DNA of 64,000 nucleotides. Origin: Lepidurus packardi (lineage: Eukaryota; Arthropoda; Branchiopoda; Notostraca; Triopsidae). The translations under genes and the position numbers were made by a program. The notes below the pieces were generated by a model, which did not search any database, was not told the origin of the DNA, and was given only the letters and a program-made list of their open reading frames with translations. The DNA lies in NCBI GenBank assembly GCA_023053545.1, contig JAKZAN010000113.1, forward strand, positions 31,743 through 95,742. The letters run 5' to 3'. This document shows positions 1 through 11,379 of this stretch, one piece after another. Position 1 is the first letter of the stretch. Each line of letters starts with the position of its first letter.

Positions 1-1
1 G

Positions 2-1831
2 ACGGACTCAACCACAGTCCTCAAATGGATAAACTCTCGCACATGTAGATTTACAACTTTCGTAGCCAATCGCGTAGGCGAGATAATTGAAACCAGTCGA
101 CCCGGCCAGTGGAACCACGTCCCTGGATTAAGCAACCCAGCTGATCTCTGCAGCAGAGGCACCTCCGTCACTAGTCTGACTAATCAGCGACTTTGGTTCG
201 AAGGCCCGGAATTTCTGAAAAGGGTCCCAGAAGATTGGCCGATGGGATTTAAGCTGGACCAAACTCCCGAACACGACGACCCGGAAATTGTACCCTTGAA
301 ATGGATCGGTCTACTCACGTCATTGGAGGAACCCCTTCTCGACTTGTTCTGGAGGATCGGCAATTTGAGTCGTTTGAAACGTGTCGTCGCCTACGTGCAA
401 CGTTTCATCCGAAACTGTCGCTCAGACAGATGCGCACGAATCCTTGGACCGTTACAAGTCTCTGAAGCCAGTAATGCACTGCGAACCTGCCTAGGTGTAG
501 CGCAAAGAAACGCGTTTATGGTAGAAACGCTTGCGTTAAGGACCAGAAAGCCTATTAGGTCTGATTCGCGACTACTGAAACTCACACCGTACATTGATGC
601 CGACGGTATTATTCGGGCCGATGGCAGAATACGCCACGCCCAAATTGACCCCAACACGAAAAACCCGATACTCCTGTGTCCGAAAAGCCCACTAACGCGA
701 TTGGTAATTCTGGACTGTCACGAGCGAACGCTTCATTCCTCAACCGAACGGACACTGGCCGAGTTACAACGAAACTATTGGGTGCTTAAGGGAAGGCAGA
801 CAGTCAAGCATCTTATTCGACACTGCGCGATGTGCAAACGACTGAGAACACAACCCGAAGTCCCGCTTATGGCAGCATTACCGAAACAACGTCTGGAAGC
901 CTTTAAGCCGCCTTTTACGAACACGGGAGTTGATTTTTTTGGACCGCTCAACGTAGTCATACACAGGAGAGTACACAAGCGTTACGGCTGTTTATTCACT
1001 TGTCTAGTCACGCGAGCGGTTCACATTGAAATTGCTCAGAGTCTGGACACCGACTCGTTTATTTTAGCCTTACGACGTTTCATCGGCCGGCGAGGATGCC
1101 CGGCTGTATGTTACAGCGACAACGGCACGAATTTCGTGGCCGCCGAGCGCGAACTCAGAGAATGTCTCTCCCACCTGAACAAAAGCCGAATCTACGAAAC
1201 TGCCCTTCAGCGCGGCATCACTTGGCATTTCTCCCCCCCTTCATCGCCACACTTCGGTGGAGTTTGGGAGCGTTTAGTGCGTTCGGCTAAGTCCGCTTTG
1301 CGTTATACCCTAAACAAGCGAACCGTGAACGAAGAAGTTTTAGCAACAGTTATGGCGGAAGTCGAGTCCCTAATTAATGGACGCCCCTTGACTCATGTAA
1401 GCTTAGACCACGCAGACCTAGACCCACTCACGCCAAATCACTTCCTCCTGGGCAGGCCCAACCCAAACATACCGCCTGACATTTTTTGTGAAGACGAGGT
1501 AGACTCGAGGAAGAGATGGCGTTGTTCCCAGGCGATTGTCGAATTGTTCTGGCGAAGATGGATGCGCGAATATGTTCCTACCCTTATCGAGAGACGTAAG
1601 TGGCTTCGTGATAGGCGTAACATCCGAGAAGACGACGTGGTCCTCATCGTCGACAAGAATTCGCCAAGGGGACATTGGCCGCTAGGTCGCGTGATCAAGC
1701 CACTACCCGGGCCGGACGGAGTAGTACGCGCAGCGCGTGTGAAGACCGCTACCGGTGAGTTGGTACGACCTGTGGCTAAGCTATGCCTTCTGGAAGAAGC
1801 CGACTACGAGGGTGAAGTACGGCGATACTAG
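2..1831 (+). CDS. pol: BEL/Pao pol polyprotein C-terminus (RNase H tail and integrase), 5' partial
   Basis: The frame is open from base 2. The first in-window Met is at 242, but the protein clearly continues upstream, so this is an internal part of a polyprotein. The 80 residues before that Met include an RNase H-like TDSTTVLKWI segment and an NPADLCSRG linker. Counting from the Met at 242, the integrase follows: an HHCC zinc-binding domain (H160, H165, C195, C198), then a catalytic core with D231 (in VDFFGPL), D293 (in YSDNGTNF) and E343 (in GGVWERL), then a C-terminal part around residues 460-520. Integrase inserts the reverse-transcribed DNA into the host genome. All three catalytic acidic residues are present and no stop or frameshift is visible. 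Protease and reverse transcriptase would lie to the left of the window. Confidence 0.92.
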   Translation, partial: TDSTTVLKWINSRTCRFTTFVANRVGEIIETSRPGQWNHVPGLSNPADLCSRGTSVTSLTNQRLWFEGPEFLKRVPEDWPMGFKLDQTPEHDDPEIVPLKWIGLLTSLEEPLLDLFWRIGNLSRLKRVVAYVQRFIRNCRSDRCARILGPLQVSEASNALRTCLGVAQRNAFMVETLALRTRKPIRSDSRLLKLTPYIDADGIIRADGRIRHAQIDPNTKNPILLCPKSPLTRLVILDCHERTLHSSTERTLAELQRNYWVLKGRQTVKHLIRHCAMCKRLRTQPEVPLMAALPKQRLEAFKPPFTNTGVDFFGPLNVVIHRRVHKRYGCLFTCLVTRAVHIEIAQSLDTDSFILALRRFIGRRGCPAVCYSDNGTNFVAAERELRECLSHLNKSRIYETALQRGITWHFSPPSSPHFGGVWERLVRSAKSALRYTLNKRTVNEEVLATVMAEVESLINGRPLTHVSLDHADLDPLTPNHFLLGRPNPNIPPDIFCEDEVDSRKRWRCSQAIVELFWRRWMREYVPTLIERRKWLRDRRNIREDDVVLIVDKNSPRGHWPLGRVIKPLPGPDGVVRAARVKTATGELVRPVAKLCLLEEADYEGEVRRY

Positions 1832-1862
1832 TGTTTCTATACAAGAAACAGGGCCGGCGATG

Positions 1863-1998
1863 TTACGGACAAGTCCGTAAAAAGTTGTTTCCCCGCACAA
1901 CCGCACCGAAACTAGCCGGAGGCCCCCTATACCTACGCACATAGGTATAAGGGGGGATTGCGAAACCATCAGCCTTTTCCCCTGCAAAACGGAAAAGG
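1863..1998 (+). other. three consecutive hairpins in the LTR
   Basis: Three inverted repeats lie in the first half of the LTR. The first is TTACGGAC-AA-GTCCGTAA (1863-1880). The second is TATACCTA / TAGGTATA (1928-1935 and 1942-1949), extended by C/G tracts to about 1923-1955 with one bulge. The third is CCTTTTCC / GGAAAAGG (1973-1980 and 1991-1998). They could fold in the transcript; function is unknown. Confidence 0.75.
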
Positions 1999-2105
1999 AG
2001 AGTGGCTCTGCAGAAGCGGTGACGAACAGACCTGCTAGACGTGTTGTTTCAGTTTTGTTCCTCATTTTCAGTTTCAGTTTCATTTATATTCCCATGTATG
2101 TGGTT

Positions 2106-2111
2106 AATAAA
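2106..2111 (+). promoter_or_regulatory. polyadenylation signal AATAAA in the LTR
   Basis: An exact AATAAA lies 45 bp before the LTR end, a usual place for a retrotransposon poly(A) signal. The assignment rests on motif and position only. Confidence 0.5.
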
Positions 2112-2156
2112 TTAGTAAACAAGAACCGAACCCAATGTTACTAGAGCTAGGTAACA

Positions 2157-5100
2157 GTTCCTTACGGACTTAATTAATTCCTTACGGACTGAATTAATTA
2201 TTTAGGATTTATTGAATTCCTTACGTACTTTATTAATTCCTTACGGACTGAATTAATTCCTTACGGATTGAATTAATTCCTTACGGACTGAATTAATTCC
2301 TTACGGACTGAATTAATTCCTTACGGACTGAATTAATTCCTTACGGACTGAATTAATTCCTTACGGACTGAATTAATTCCTCACGGACTGAATTAATTCC
2401 TTACGGACTGAATTAATTCCTTTCGGACTGAATTAATTCCTTACGGACTGAATTAATTCCTTTTAGACTGAATTAATTCCTTACGTACTTAATTAATTCC
2501 TTACGGACAGAATTAATTATTTAGGATTGATTGAATTCCTTACTTACTGAATTAATTCCTTACCGATTTAGTTCATTCCTTTCGGAACGAATTAATTCCT
2601 TACGTATTGAATTAGTTAATTACGGACTGAATTAATTATTTAGGATTTTTTGAATTCCTTACTTACTGAATTAATTCCTTACCGATTTAGTTAATTCCTT
2701 TTGGAACGTATTAATTCCTTACCTACTGAATTAGTTCTATACGGACTGAATTAATTCCTTACGGAATTTATTAATTATTTAGGATTGATTGAATTCCTTA
2801 CTTACTGAATTCATTCCTTTCGTACTTAATTAGTTCCTTACGGACTGAATTAATTATTTAGGATTGATTGAATTCCTTACTTACTGAATTTATTCCTTAC
2901 CGATTTAGTTAATTCCTTTCGGAACGAATTAATTCCTTACGTACTGAATTAGTTCCTTACGGACTGAATTAATTCCTTACGGACTTTATAAATTATTTAG
3001 GATTGATTGAATTCCTTACTTACTGAATTCATTCCTTTCGTACTTAATTAGTTCCTTACGGACTGAATTAATTATTTAGGATTGATTGAATTCCTTACTT
3101 ACTGAATTAATTCCTTACCGATTTAGTTAATTCCTTTCGGAACGTATTAATTAATTACGAACTGAATTAGTTCCTTACGGACTGAATTAATTCCTTACGG
3201 ACTTTATTTATTATTTAGGATTGATTGAATTCCTTACTTACTGAATTCATTCCTTTCGTACTTAATTAGTTCCTTACGGACTGAATTAATTATTTAGGAT
3301 TGATTGAATTCCTTACTTACTGAATTTATTCCTTACCGATTTAGTTAATTCCTTTCGGAACGAATTAATTCCTTACGTACGGAATTAGTTCCTTACGGAC
3401 TTAATTAATTCCTTACGGACTGAATTAATTATTTAGGATTTATTGAATTCCTTACGTACTTTATTAATTCAATACGGACTGAATTAATTCCTTACGGACT
3501 GAATTAATTCTTTAGGATTGATTGAATTCCTTACGGACTGAATTAATTCCTTACGGATTGAATTAATTACTTACGGACTGAATTAATTCCTTACGGACTG
3601 AATTAATTCCTTACGGACTGAATTAATTCCTTACGGACTGAATTAATTCCTCACGGACTGAATTAATTCCTTACGGACTGAATTAATTCCTTTCGGACTG
3701 AATTAATTCCTTACGGACTGAATTAATTATTTAGTATTTTTTGAATTCCTTACTTACTTAATTAATTCCTTACGTACTTAATTAATTCCTTACGGACTGA
3801 ATTAATTCTTTAGGATTGATTGAATTCCTTTCTTACTAAATTAATTCCTTACGGACAGAATTAATTCCTTACGGAATGAATTAATTTCTTTACGGCCTGA
3901 TATAATTCCTTACGGACTGAATTAATTCTTTAGGATTGATTGAATTCCTTTCTTACTGAATTAGTTTGTTACGGACTGAATTAATAAATTACGGACTGAA
4001 TTAATTCCTTACGGACTGAATTAATTCCTTTCAGACTGAATTAATTCCTTACGTACTTAATTAATTCCTTACGGACTGAATTAATTATTTAGGATTGATT
4101 GAATTCCTTACTTACTGAATTAATTCCTCACCGATTTAGTTAATTCCTTTCGGAACGTATTAATTCCTTACGTACTGAATTAGTTCCTTACGGACTGAAT
4201 TAATTCCTTACGGACTTTATTAATTATTTTGGATTGATTGAATTCCTTACTTACTGAATTCATTCCTTTCGTACTGAATTAGTTCCTTACGGACTGAATT
4301 AATTATTTAGGATTGATTGAATTCCTTACTTACTGAATTTATTCCTTACCGATTTAGTTAATTCCTTTTGGAACGTATTAATTCCTTACGTACTGAATTA
4401 GTTCCTTACGGACTGAATTAATTCCTTACGGAATTTATTAATTATTTAGGATTGATTGAATTCCTTACTTACTGAATTCATTCCTTTCGTACTTAATTAG
4501 TTCCTTACGGACTGAATTAATTATTTAGGATTGATTGAATTCCTTACTTACTGAATTTATTCCTTACCGATTTAGTTAATTCCTTTCGGAACGAATTAAT
4601 TCCTTACGTACTGAATTAGTTCCTTACGGACTGAATTAATTCCTTACGGACTTTATAAATTATTTAGGATTGATTGAATTCCTTACTTACTGAATTCATT
4701 CCTTTCGTACTTAATTAGTTCCTTACGGACTGAATTAATTATTTAGGATTGATTGAATTCCTTACTTACTGAATTTATTCCTTACCGATTTAGTTAATTC
4801 CTTTCGGAACGAATTAATTCCTTACGTACGGAATTAGTTCCTTACGGACTTAATTAATTCCTTACGGACTGAATTAATTATTTAGGATTTATTGAATTCC
4901 TTACGTACTTTATTAATTCCTTACGGACTGAATTAATTCTTTAGGATTGATTGAATTCCTTACGGACTGAATTAATTCCTTACGGATTGAATTAATTCCT
5001 TACGGACTGAATTAATTCCTTACGGACTGAATTAATTCCTTACGGACTGAATTAATTCCTTACGGACTGAATTAATTCCTCACGGACTGAATTAATTCCT

Positions 5101-7987
5101 TACGGACTGAATTAATTCCTTTCGGACTGAATTAATTCCTTACGGACTGAATTAATTCCTTTTAGACTGAATTAATTCCTTACGTACTTAATTAATTCCT
5201 TACGGACTGAATTAATTATTTAGGATTGATTGAATTCCTTACTTACTGAATTAATTCCTTACCGATTAAGTTCATTCCTTTCGGAACGAATTAATTCCTT
5301 ACGTATTGAATTAGTTAATTACGGACTGAATTAATTATTTAGGATTTTTTGAATTCCTTACTTACTGAATTAATTCCTTACCGATTTAGTTAATTCCTTT
5401 TGGAACGTATTAATTCCTTACGTACTGAATTAGTTCCTTACGGACTGAATTAATTCCTTACGGAATTTATTAATTATTTAGGATTGATTGAATTCCTTAC
5501 TTACTGAATTCATTCCTTTCGTACTTAATTAGTTCCTTACGGACTGAATTAATTATTTAGGATTGATTGAATTCCTTACTTACTGAATTTATTCCTTACC
5601 GATTTAGTTAATTCCTTTCGGAACGAATTAATTCCTTACGTACTGAATTAGTTCCTTACGGACTGAATTAATTCCTTACGGACTTTATAAATTATTTAGG
5701 ATTGATTGAATTCCTTACTTACTGAATTCATTCCTTTCGTACTTAATTAGTTCCTTACGGACTGAATTAATTATTTAGGATTGATTGAATTCCTTACTTA
5801 CTGAATTAATTCCTTACCGATTTAGTTAATTCCTTTCGGAACGTATTAATTAATTACGAACTGAATTAGTTCCTTACGGACTGAATTAATTCCTTACGGA
5901 CTTTATTTATTATTTAGGATTGATTGAATTCCTTACTTACTGAATTCATTCCTTTCGTACTTAATTAGTTCCTTACGGTCTGAATTAATTATTTAGGATT
6001 GATTGAATTCCTTACTTACTGAATTTATTCCTTACCGATTTAGTTAATTCCTTTCGGAACGAATTAATTCCTTACGTACTGAATTAGTTCCTTACGGACT
6101 GAATTAATTCCTTACGGACTTTATAAATTATTTAGGATTGATTGAATTCCTTACTTACTGAATTCATTCCTTTCGTACTTAATTAGTTCCTTACGGACTG
6201 AATTAATTATTTAGGATTGATTGAATTCCTTACTTACTGAATTAATTCCTTACCGATTTAGTTAATTCCTTTCGGAACGTATTAATTAATTACGAACTGA
6301 ATTAGTTCCTTACGGACTGAATTAATTCCTTACGGACTTTATTTATTATTTAGGATTGATTGAATTCCTTACTTACTGAATTCATTCCTTTCGTACTTAA
6401 TTAGTTCCTTACGGACTGAATTAATTATTTAGGATTGATTGAATTCTTTACTTACTGAATTTATTCCTTACCGATTTAGTTAATTCCTTTCGGAACGAAT
6501 TAATTCCTTACGTACGGAATTAGTTCCTTACGGACTTAATTAATTCCTTACGGACTGAATTAATTATTTAGGATTTATTGAATTCCTTACGTACTTTATT
6601 AATTCCTTACGGACTGAATTAATTAATTACGGACTGAATTAATTCTTTAGGATTGATTGAATTCCTTACTAACTGAATTAATTCCTTACGGATTGAATTA
6701 ATTCCTTACGGACTGAATTAATTCCTTACGGACTGAATTAATTCCTTACGGACTGAATTAATTCCTTACGGACTGAATTAATTCCTCACGGACTGAATTA
6801 ATTCCTTACGGACTGAATTAATTCCTATCGGACTGAATTAATTCCTTACGGACTGAATTAATTCCTTACGTACTGAATTAGTTCCTTACGGACTGAATTA
6901 ATTCCTTACGGACTTTATAAATTATTTAGGATTGATTGAATTCCTTACTTACTGAATTCATTCCTTTCGTACTTAATTAGTTCCTTACGGACTGAATTAA
7001 TTATTTAGGATTGATTGAATTCTTTACTTACTGAATTAATTCCTTACCGATTTAGTTAATTCCTTTCGGAACGTATTAATTAATTACGAACTGAATTAGT
7101 TCCTTACGGACTGAATTAATTCCTTACGGACTTTATTTATTATTTAGGATTGATTGAATTCCTTACTTACTGAATTCATTCCTTTCGTACTTAATTAGTT
7201 CCTTACGGACTGAATTAATTATTTAGGATTGATTGAATTCTTTACTTACTGAATTTATTCCTTACCGATTTAGTTAATTCCTTTCGGAACGAATTAATTC
7301 CTTACGTACGGAATTAGTTCCTTACGGACTTAATTAATTCCTTACGGACTGAATTAATTATTTAGGATTTATTGAATTCCTTACGTACTTTATTAATTCC
7401 TTACGGACTGAATTAATTCCTTACGGACTGAATTAATTCTTTAGGATTGATTGAATTCCTTACGGACTGAATTAATTCCTTACGGATTGAATTAATTCCT
7501 TACGGACTGAATTAATTCCTTACGGACTGAATTAATTCCTTACGGACTGAATTAATTCCTTACGGACTGAATTAATTCCTCACGGACTGAATTAATTCCT
7601 TACGGACTGAATTAATTCCTATCGGACTGAATTAATTCCTTACGGACTGAATTAATTCCTTTTAGACTGAATTAATTCCTTACGTACTTAATTAATTCCT
7701 TACGGACTGAATTAATTATTTAGGATTGATTGAATTCCTTACTTACTGAATTAATTCCTTACCGATTTAGTTAATTCCTTTTGGAACGTATTAATTCCTT
7801 ACGTACTTAATTAGTTAATTACAGACTGAATTAATTATTTAGGATTTTTTGAATTCCTTACTTACTGAATTAATTCCTTACGTACTTAATTAATTCCTTA
7901 CGGACTGAATTAATTCCTTACGGACTGAATTAATTCTTTAGAATTGATTGAATTCCTTTCTTACTGAATTAATTCCTTACGGACAGA
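2157..7987. repeat. 20-bp satellite array, left block
   Basis: This stretch of 5.8 kb is only satellite. The consensus unit is TTCCTTACGGACTGAATTAA; rotated, it contains the 10-bp perfect palindrome GAATTAATTC. Recurrent variants include a 19-bp unit TTATTTAGGATTGATTGAA and units ending in GAATTCA, TTTAGTTAA, CGAATTAA or TTTATAAA. Variants are not random: they form a 218-bp higher-order repeat in several runs, interrupted by stretches of near-consensus units (for example 2222-2460, 3530-3720, 4960-5160, 6690-6860, 7450-7660). A block starting with TTTAGGATTTATTG recurs at 2201, 3432, 4881, 6567 and 7361, so larger duplications lie on top. No gene is seen. Confidence 0.97.
5493..6582. repeat. 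218-bp higher-order repeat, longest run (five copies)
   Basis: Eleven variant units (nine of 20 bp and two of 19 bp) repeat as a block. The unit TTCCTTACTTACTGAATTCA starts at 5493, 5711, 5929, 6147 and 6365, exactly 218 bp apart. Other runs start at 2794, 3012, 3230; at 4243, 4461, 4679; and at 6941, 7159. Within several runs neighbouring copies alternate between two versions (an ATTAATTAATTACGAACTG form and an ATTAATTCCTTACGTACTG form), hinting at a 436-bp dimer. Confidence 0.9.
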
Positions 7988-8025
7988 TTTTTTTTTTTTT
8001 TTTACCAATACCAATTTTATTCAAT

Positions 8026-8054
8026 ACCAACGTAGGCTTCCGCCTATTGTTGGT
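8026..8054 (-). other. 3'-UTR stem-loop of element 1 (copy A)
   Basis: ACCAAC (8026-8031) pairs with GTTGGT (8049-8054) and TAGGC (8033-8037) with GCCTA (8042-8046), around a 4-base loop and a small bulge. The same stem occurs in the other copies (for example 19268-19296), where only the loop base differs. A 3' stem-loop close to the tail is where many non-LTR reverse transcriptases recognise their RNA; that role is inferred here. Confidence 0.6.
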
Positions 8055-8152
8055 TATCTTTATTAAATGTCTTTTATTACATCGCTCTTTTAAGCAAATG
8101 TTATAAACATAAGTGAAGGGAGGGTAGATTAACCGGGGAGTTTACAATACTC

Positions 8153-11100
8153 CTAAATCATGTTTTTAGCTTCCTTGAAAAACTCACAAACATCTGGGAA
8201 AATTTTTTGATTGGTTAAAAGTGTCTCTGTGTTAAAATGTAGTTTGTGGCTACTTAATTGTCGTAAAAGAGTGGCCCTAAGTCTGTTAAGTCGTCGGCAG
8301 TGGTAGAGTAAGTGGGTAATGTCCTGTCGGGTCTGGTCTTGGCAAGAACAACAATCGTTGTCCGTTTTCTGGACTCTTCGTAAGTAGGATTTGGTAGGGT
8401 AGTGGCCTGTGCGTAGTTGGATTATTGTTGATATTACAGGCTTCGGTAGCTTCAACGTTATAATAGGTTTGTGTAGTGGTTCAGCTCCGAGTTCTTGAAG
8501 GCAGTTTTTTGCTAACATCCAGAGATGTGCCCACTGCTCTATGGTATGTGTGTCGATTTTTTGGTATGCGTCTTTTTCGTTTAGTGGGGGATTGAGCCAA
8601 ATTGTCTCCAAGTTGCTTCTTGCCCGTTCGTAACATGTAGTGTATCTCTTCCTTTTTGGAACTTCTGAAGTGGTTGGCCATTTATCCCAGTTCTTGCTCG
8701 CGAAATTTCTTAGAAGCGATTTTTCTAGTAGAAGACTTAGCGGGGGGAGGCCAGTTTCGATTTCCAAGGCTGTCGTGGGGGTGGATTTTAATGCTCCTGT
8801 AATTGTTAAGAGTCCTTTCCTGTATATTTGATTCAATGGTTTAAGATTGCTTGGAGAAATGTTGCTCCAGGCTGGGAAGCCAAATCGTAGTTTTGATATT
8901 ACCGTGGATTGGAAAAGAGTTTTTAATTGCATACATGATGCGCTTCTCGAGATGTTGCTTATTTTGCGTATTTGTTGTAGGTTAAAATGGCACTCCGAAG
9001 TGAGGTAGCTGGTCTGATGTTGCCAATTTAATTTAGTGTCGTAAATTAGGCCCAAATATTTAACCGTTTCTTTGGGAATGATTTGGATTTGGTCCCAAGT
9101 CAAAGGACATCTTCCTGGGGTCCGTTTTCTTGAGAAATGTATGAGTTCTGTTTTTTCTCTTGAAAACTCTAGATGAAGTTGTTTTCCCTATTTTTCCAAA
9201 GCAGTGATATTGTTTGAGATCAGCTTGACATTGTTCGCACTGGAGCGACCTGACACGTGGATATGGAGATCATCGGCAAAGGCCTGCGTACGAATTTTCT
9301 TCCTTTGGATGACACTTAAGGATTTGTTAACATAGATTAAGAAGAGAGTTGGAGAGAGAGGGGAGCCTTGTGGTACACCTTTCGTTACCGTGAGAATTGG
9401 ACTGGACTCCGTTTTGCATTGAATGTATGCCGTACGATTTTTAAGGAAGCTTTTGGTCCAAAGTATTAATTTTTGTGGGGCTTGGATTTTATAGAGTTCT
9501 TTAATTAACTTAGTGTGGCATACATTGTCAAAAGCACCTTTTTTTGTCCAATAACAGGGCTGTGTGAATTTTTCCTTTGTTGAAAATTGTCAAGATTGCG
9601 TTGCTTAGTTGGATCTGAGCGTCGGTAGTGTATCGGTTGGGTCTAAAGCCCCACTGAGCGTCGGAGAGTATGTTTCCGGTTTCCAGGAATATTTTCAGTC
9701 GTTTGGAAATAGCTTTTTCCAGTATTTTCCCCAGAATCGGAAGAAGCGTTATGGGACGAAAATTTTTTATGGATGAGTAGTCCGTTTTGTTCGGCTTAGG
9801 TAGTGGTAGGACCTTTGCTGCTTTCCATGATTGAGGATAATGTCCCAGGGTAAAGGATGCGTTGTAAATTTGTAACACTGTTTAGCCAATTGTACTCCAG
9901 AGTTCTTTTAGGACGTTGGCTTGAATGGAGTCCACGCCTGGGGCTTTAAAGGGTTTTAGACTCTGTACGATTTCTCGAATTTCCTCGGGGGAGAAGGGAG
10001 CAGTCAAATCCGAGTCCTTGTGTCTTCCGTTCTTGGGAACGTGGGATGTAGGGGGATTTAAAACTGATGTAGGTGAGTTTGTTATAGGGGTTCCACCAAT
10101 TAAATTCTCCGCGATGAAACTCATTTTTGCTTTAGAGTCAGTGAATGGTTGTCCGTCTGCTTGTTTCAGGCGGTCTAGTTTGGTTAGGGAATCTTTTTGT
10201 CTTAGATGTTTATTAAAATTCCACAGAAACTTATTGTCAGGAGTCGTCATTTTGTCTGCCCAATATCTATCTCGTAGTAACCTAGTCCTTGAGCGGTAGC
10301 AGTTCCTGGTGGTTTTCCATTCAGTTTCGTGTTGTGGTTTCCGTGTAGTTTTGTAAAGTCTGAGTGCTTTGGCTGTTTGTCTGCGTAGCAGGTCGAGTTC
10401 TGTCCTCCACCATGGGTTGCTGTATTGTCCTGTAGTACGTTGGGGAATGTTTTGGTGCATTGTCGTTTGTATTATGGATGTCAGTTTGGATGCGGCTACG
10501 TCTAGGTCTCGTGGGTTGTTAAGTCTGTTGAAAAGTTGACGATTTAAAAGTATGGCTTGTGCAGTGTCGAGTCTTAGTTTTTGCCAGTTGGTTTGTCGGT
10601 AGCACCATGTTTTAGTGTGACAGGGACTGGTGAATGGGAGGTTAATAGTGATTTCGATGGCCACGTGGTCAGATTCCTTGTAGTATTCGTCGCTTAAAAT
10701 AGTTAAATGTACGTGACTCAGCAGTTGTCGTGAAGTGAATGTTAGGTCTATTGTGGAATTTTGACCTCGTTCGTTTTGGAAGGTGGGGATGTTCCGCGTG
10801 TTGAGAAGTTGTAAGTCGTACTTCGTAATAAAATCATAGAGTTCGTTCCCTGCGTTATCTGGCTTTTTGTCTTCCCACAACCAATGGTGAGCATTGAAGT
10901 CTCCCGTAAGGATGATGTTGTTGTATGTACGATATTTGCTCCATATTTCATTTAGGAGGGTTTCACAGTTAGTTGTATGTCTTCTGTACAGTGCTATGAC
11001 GATGATTGGGAAGGATTGGGGTACATTTAGTTTAAAAGTCAAGTAGAGGTTTGAAATGTCGATGATGTTAAAGGGGTTATTTGGCTTGGAGAGTACTGTC

Positions 11101-11282
11101 ACTCCGTTGTACTGTGATGTTGCACACGTGGTTAAAAAACTCATGTTAGTGTTGGCAATGTTTTTAGGCGGTTCTATGATCACTATAGTTTCAACCAAAC
11201 GTTTGCGGGCTTCTTGAGTAATTTCGAAAAGTTGATCGTAGTTTTTCCGAATGTTGTGGATGAGAATTTTGTGCCCGTGCAC
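8153..11282 (-). pseudogene. element 1 ORF2 (endonuclease-reverse transcriptase), copy A, broken
   Basis: ORF2 encodes target-primed reverse transcription. Counting from 11282, the endonuclease keeps N10, E37, GDFNAHH (127-133), TIDL (177-180) and SDH (204-206). RT follows: KAPGVDS near the end of the first open block, FRPITLL and QWGFRPNR in 9528-9878, GVPQGSPLSP, and the catalytic FADD at 9269-9280. A C-terminal CX2CX9HX4C zinc motif lies near residue 251 of the last block. Three lesions break it: an in-frame TAA at 9882-9884, a one-base frameshift at a T7 run (9539-9545) and a TAG at 9188-9190. No ATG precedes the endonuclease; the first in-frame Met is about residue 47. The protein cannot be made in one piece. 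Confidence 0.9.
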
Positions 11283-11379
11283 TATGGTTTGTTTGTTTTT
11301 TTTTGTTGTCTATTGCGGTTCTTCTTGTTGGACAAGTTGGGTCAAAGGAATAGTGGTCTCCTTTGCAGTTGACGCATTT

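Larger units (their letters stand above)
1..2156 (+). mobile_element. BEL/Pao LTR retrotransposon, 3' part
   Basis: This is the 3' end of an LTR retrotransposon cut by the window edge. It consists of the pol C-terminus (open from base 2 to a stop at 1829-1831), a 29-bp spacer, and a 3' LTR at 1861-2156. The integrase type and the TGTT...AACA LTR ends fit BEL/Pao. Satellite begins at the next base after the LTR, so the element was inserted into the array or at its edge. The five bases after the LTR (GTTCC) would be one half of a target-site duplication, but the 5' flank is outside the window. The reading frame seen here is undamaged, unlike the non-LTR elements further right, which suggests a younger insertion. 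Confidence 0.9.
1861..2156 (+). repeat. 3' LTR of the BEL/Pao element (296 bp)
   Basis: The LTR begins TGTTAC and ends GTAACA, a perfect 6-bp terminal inverted repeat with the canonical TG...CA ends. It starts 29 bp after the pol stop codon and ends exactly where satellite starts. Inside it are three perfect inverted repeats, listed separately, and an AATAAA. The 5' LTR is not in the window, so the boundaries rest on the terminal inverted repeat alone. Confidence 0.82.

Noticed and set aside
2157-7987. CRISPR-like array of short repeats
   Set aside because: Repeat units are directly adjacent with no unique spacers, units themselves vary, no cas genes are present and the elements are eukaryotic.
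2157-7987. Telomeric repeat, because of TTTAGGATT units resembling TTAGG
   Set aside because: TTAGG occurs once per 19-bp variant unit and never in tandem, so this is satellite variation.
9925-10299. Plus-strand ORF of 124 aa seen inside five further element 1 copies too
   Set aside because: It lies antisense to ORF2 coding sequence and is a shadow frame; recurrence only reflects the repeat copies.
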